Of a DNA stretch of 5,865 bases, positions 4,665 through 5,865 are shown piece after piece (within the stretch, counting starts at the first letter, position 1; every line of letters starts with the position of its first letter). A model generated the notes under the pieces. The model worked only from the letters and a program-made list of their open reading frames with translations, did not search any database and had not been told where the DNA came from. The DNA comes from Candidatus Zixiibacteriota bacterium. Its GTDB lineage: Bacteria; Zixibacteria; MSB-5A5; JAUVRN01. Location: assembly GCA_030597645.1 (NCBI GenBank), contig JAUVRN010000143.1, positions 1-5,865 of the forward strand, read 5' to 3'. The position numbers and the translations under genes were made by a program.

Positions 4665-5865
4665 TGCACACGCTCGGACTGCAGAAACATGGTGCGCAGC
4701 TTTTCGTCGGAAATGCTGCCTGCGATCTCGTCTACGATCGTGCGGGCCCGATCGATCAGCCCATCGGCTTCCTGTGCATTCCCCCGTTCCCGCTCGCAGA
4801 GGGCCAGATCGTGCTTGATCTGCCAGAGCAGCGCGCGATACCCAATCTGCACCGCGATCGAGATGGCTTCCTGCAAGAGCTTCGCTTCGGCATCGAAATG
4901 ACGTTCCGCATGTTCCACCCGGGCGCCCGACCACAGCGCCTCCACCAGGAGTTCCTGCGCCTCCAGCCGGCGCGCCAGGGCCAGGGCTTCGTCCGACCAG
5001 CGGCGGGCGTCATCCAAATGCCCCTTCACCAATTCGAGCTCGGCAAACGTCGTGCAGGCACGCGTTTCGTACCATGCATACCCGTGGGTGCGTGCCAGGT
5101 CCAGCACCTCGTCGAGGTATGCGCGCGATCGCTCCAGGTCGCCCAGCAACAGGTAGTCCAGTCCGAGGTCGCGCAGGCTGTCGCACTGCGAACCGCGATT
5201 GCCGTGATCCCTTGCCATGGCCAGCGACTTCTGGTGGTACTGCTCGGCCTGCCCCAGATCACCGATCTCGCGGTAGATGGCGCCCAGCGCATTGAGGCTG
5301 CCCGGCACGGCCCGAACGTCTCCGATCTGTTCCTTGACCTGGAGCGACTCGAACTGACTGCTCAGGCCGCGCTCCAGCTCACCGGTCTTCCAGTATGCCA
5401 GGCTGACGAAGTTGAGCGATGTGGCGAGGCCGCGGCGATCCCCGATGGCGCGTTGCACATCCAGCGCCTGCTGGAGATTCTGGGCGGATTGCGCGAAGTC
5501 GCCCAGGTGCCAGTACGCGTGTCCAACCTGGCTGAGGCTGACCGATTGATTGCGCACGTCACGTGAAGCCTGGGCCAGGTTCAGCGCTTCCCCGGACAGG
5601 CGGACCGTGTCGAGATATTCCCCGCGCGCGGCATGCACGAAGGCCAGCGTGTTGAGACCTTCGATGCGATCCGCGGAGTCGGGCGTCGCGCCCTCCACGG
5701 CCTCACGACCCAGCGACAGGGCTTCATCCAGATCACCCATGATGCGGTACTGTTCCGCGAGCCTGCGCAGAGCCTCGAGTACGGCCGCCTCGTCCCCCGC
5801 AGCCTGGCCCAGCGATCGGAGCTTTTGGTACTGCTCGATGGCCACTTCGCCATTTCCCGTCGACG
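4649..5865 (-). CDS. TPR-repeat protein, C-terminal part (5' end outside window)
   Basis: 404 complete codons are visible and the frame is still open at the window edge, so the N-terminus is missing. A GTG at 5845 is in frame but lies inside the first repeat helix and is unlikely to be the start. The visible part is almost entirely tetratricopeptide repeats with a 40-residue period, the spacing of kinesin-light-chain-like TPRs. Helix A of the repeats starts at about residues 32, 70, 110, 150, 190, 230, 270, 310 and 350, with clear anchors such as LGAIYREIGDLGQAEQYHQKSLAMA. From residue 110 on, the spacing is exactly 40. The C-terminus, ISDEKLRTMFLQSERVQRLKS, resembles the closing segment of TPR regions in large signalling proteins (TPR kinases, LuxR- or AfsR-type ATPases, cyclases), so an effector domain may lie upstream outside the window (inference). 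It is probably a protein-interaction scaffold. There are no transmembrane segments here. It is convergent with the redoxin operon, with no obvious functional link. Confidence 0.93.
   Translation of the reverse strand, partial: STGNGEVAIEQYQKLRSLGQAAGDEAAVLEALRRLAEQYRIMGDLDEALSLGREAVEGATPDSADRIEGLNTLAFVHAARGEYLDTVRLSGEALNLAQASRDVRNQSVSLSQVGHAYWHLGDFAQSAQNLQQALDVQRAIGDRRGLATSLNFVSLAYWKTGELERGLSSQFESLQVKEQIGDVRAVPGSLNALGAIYREIGDLGQAEQYHQKSLAMARDHGNRGSQCDSLRDLGLDYLLLGDLERSRAYLDEVLDLARTHGYAWYETRACTTFAELELVKGHLDDARRWSDEALALARRLEAQELLVEALWSGARVEHAERHFDAEAKLLQEAISIAVQIGYRALLWQIKHDLALCERERGNAQEADGLIDRARTIVDEIAGSISDEKLRTMFLQSERVQRLKS

Noticed and set aside
4811..5566. 251-codon + strand open frame opposite the TPR gene
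   Set aside because: The minus strand encodes nine regular 40-residue TPRs over the same bases. The + strand frame has no ribosome site or recognisable motif.
5843..5845. GTG as the start of the TPR gene
   Set aside because: The frame stays open to the window edge, the residue lies inside a repeat helix, and no Shine-Dalgarno precedes it.

Overview
The window is GC-rich (by eye a little over 60%) bacterial DNA with compact genes. A lipoprotein signal, a Sec signal peptide and a DsbD-type electron carrier point to a Gram-negative with a periplasm. Nothing in the window fixes the phylum. Long 40-residue-period TPR proteins and unnamed four-helix membrane proteins of this sort occur in myxobacteria, Acidobacteriota and related environmental lineages, but that is only an impression.

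Layout: (1) 1-118 holds the possible last codons of a + strand gene and a strong Rho-independent terminator. (2) 119-1355 carries two minus-strand genes: a 188-residue membrane protein of unknown function, and upstream of it a glutathione-peroxidase-family enzyme with a lipoprotein signal. (3) 1356-1627 is a divergent intergenic region. (4) 1628-4490 carries a + strand pair: a DsbD/ScsB-type transmembrane thiol:disulfide reductase and an exported peroxiredoxin-like/redoxin protein. A hairpin lies in their 76-nt spacer, and a clear terminator follows. (5) 4581-4664 is a six-copy 14-bp tandem repeat that overlaps the 3' end of the next gene. (6) 4649-5865 is the C-terminal part of a minus-strand TPR protein that runs off the window.

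How the genes may work together: the DsbD/ScsB-like protein should carry electrons from cytoplasmic thioredoxin across the inner membrane. Its likely clients are next door: the exported redoxin downstream and, possibly, the divergently transcribed lipoprotein peroxidase. This would make a small module for reductive peroxide defence in the cell envelope, comparable to the ScsB-peroxiredoxin pathway known from Caulobacter. The families are visible in the sequence. The wiring between them is inference from gene order.

The least expected DNA-level signals are the 14-bp tandem array, a 13-bp direct repeat bracketing the redoxin gene, and a 15-bp near-perfect palindrome just after that gene's stop.
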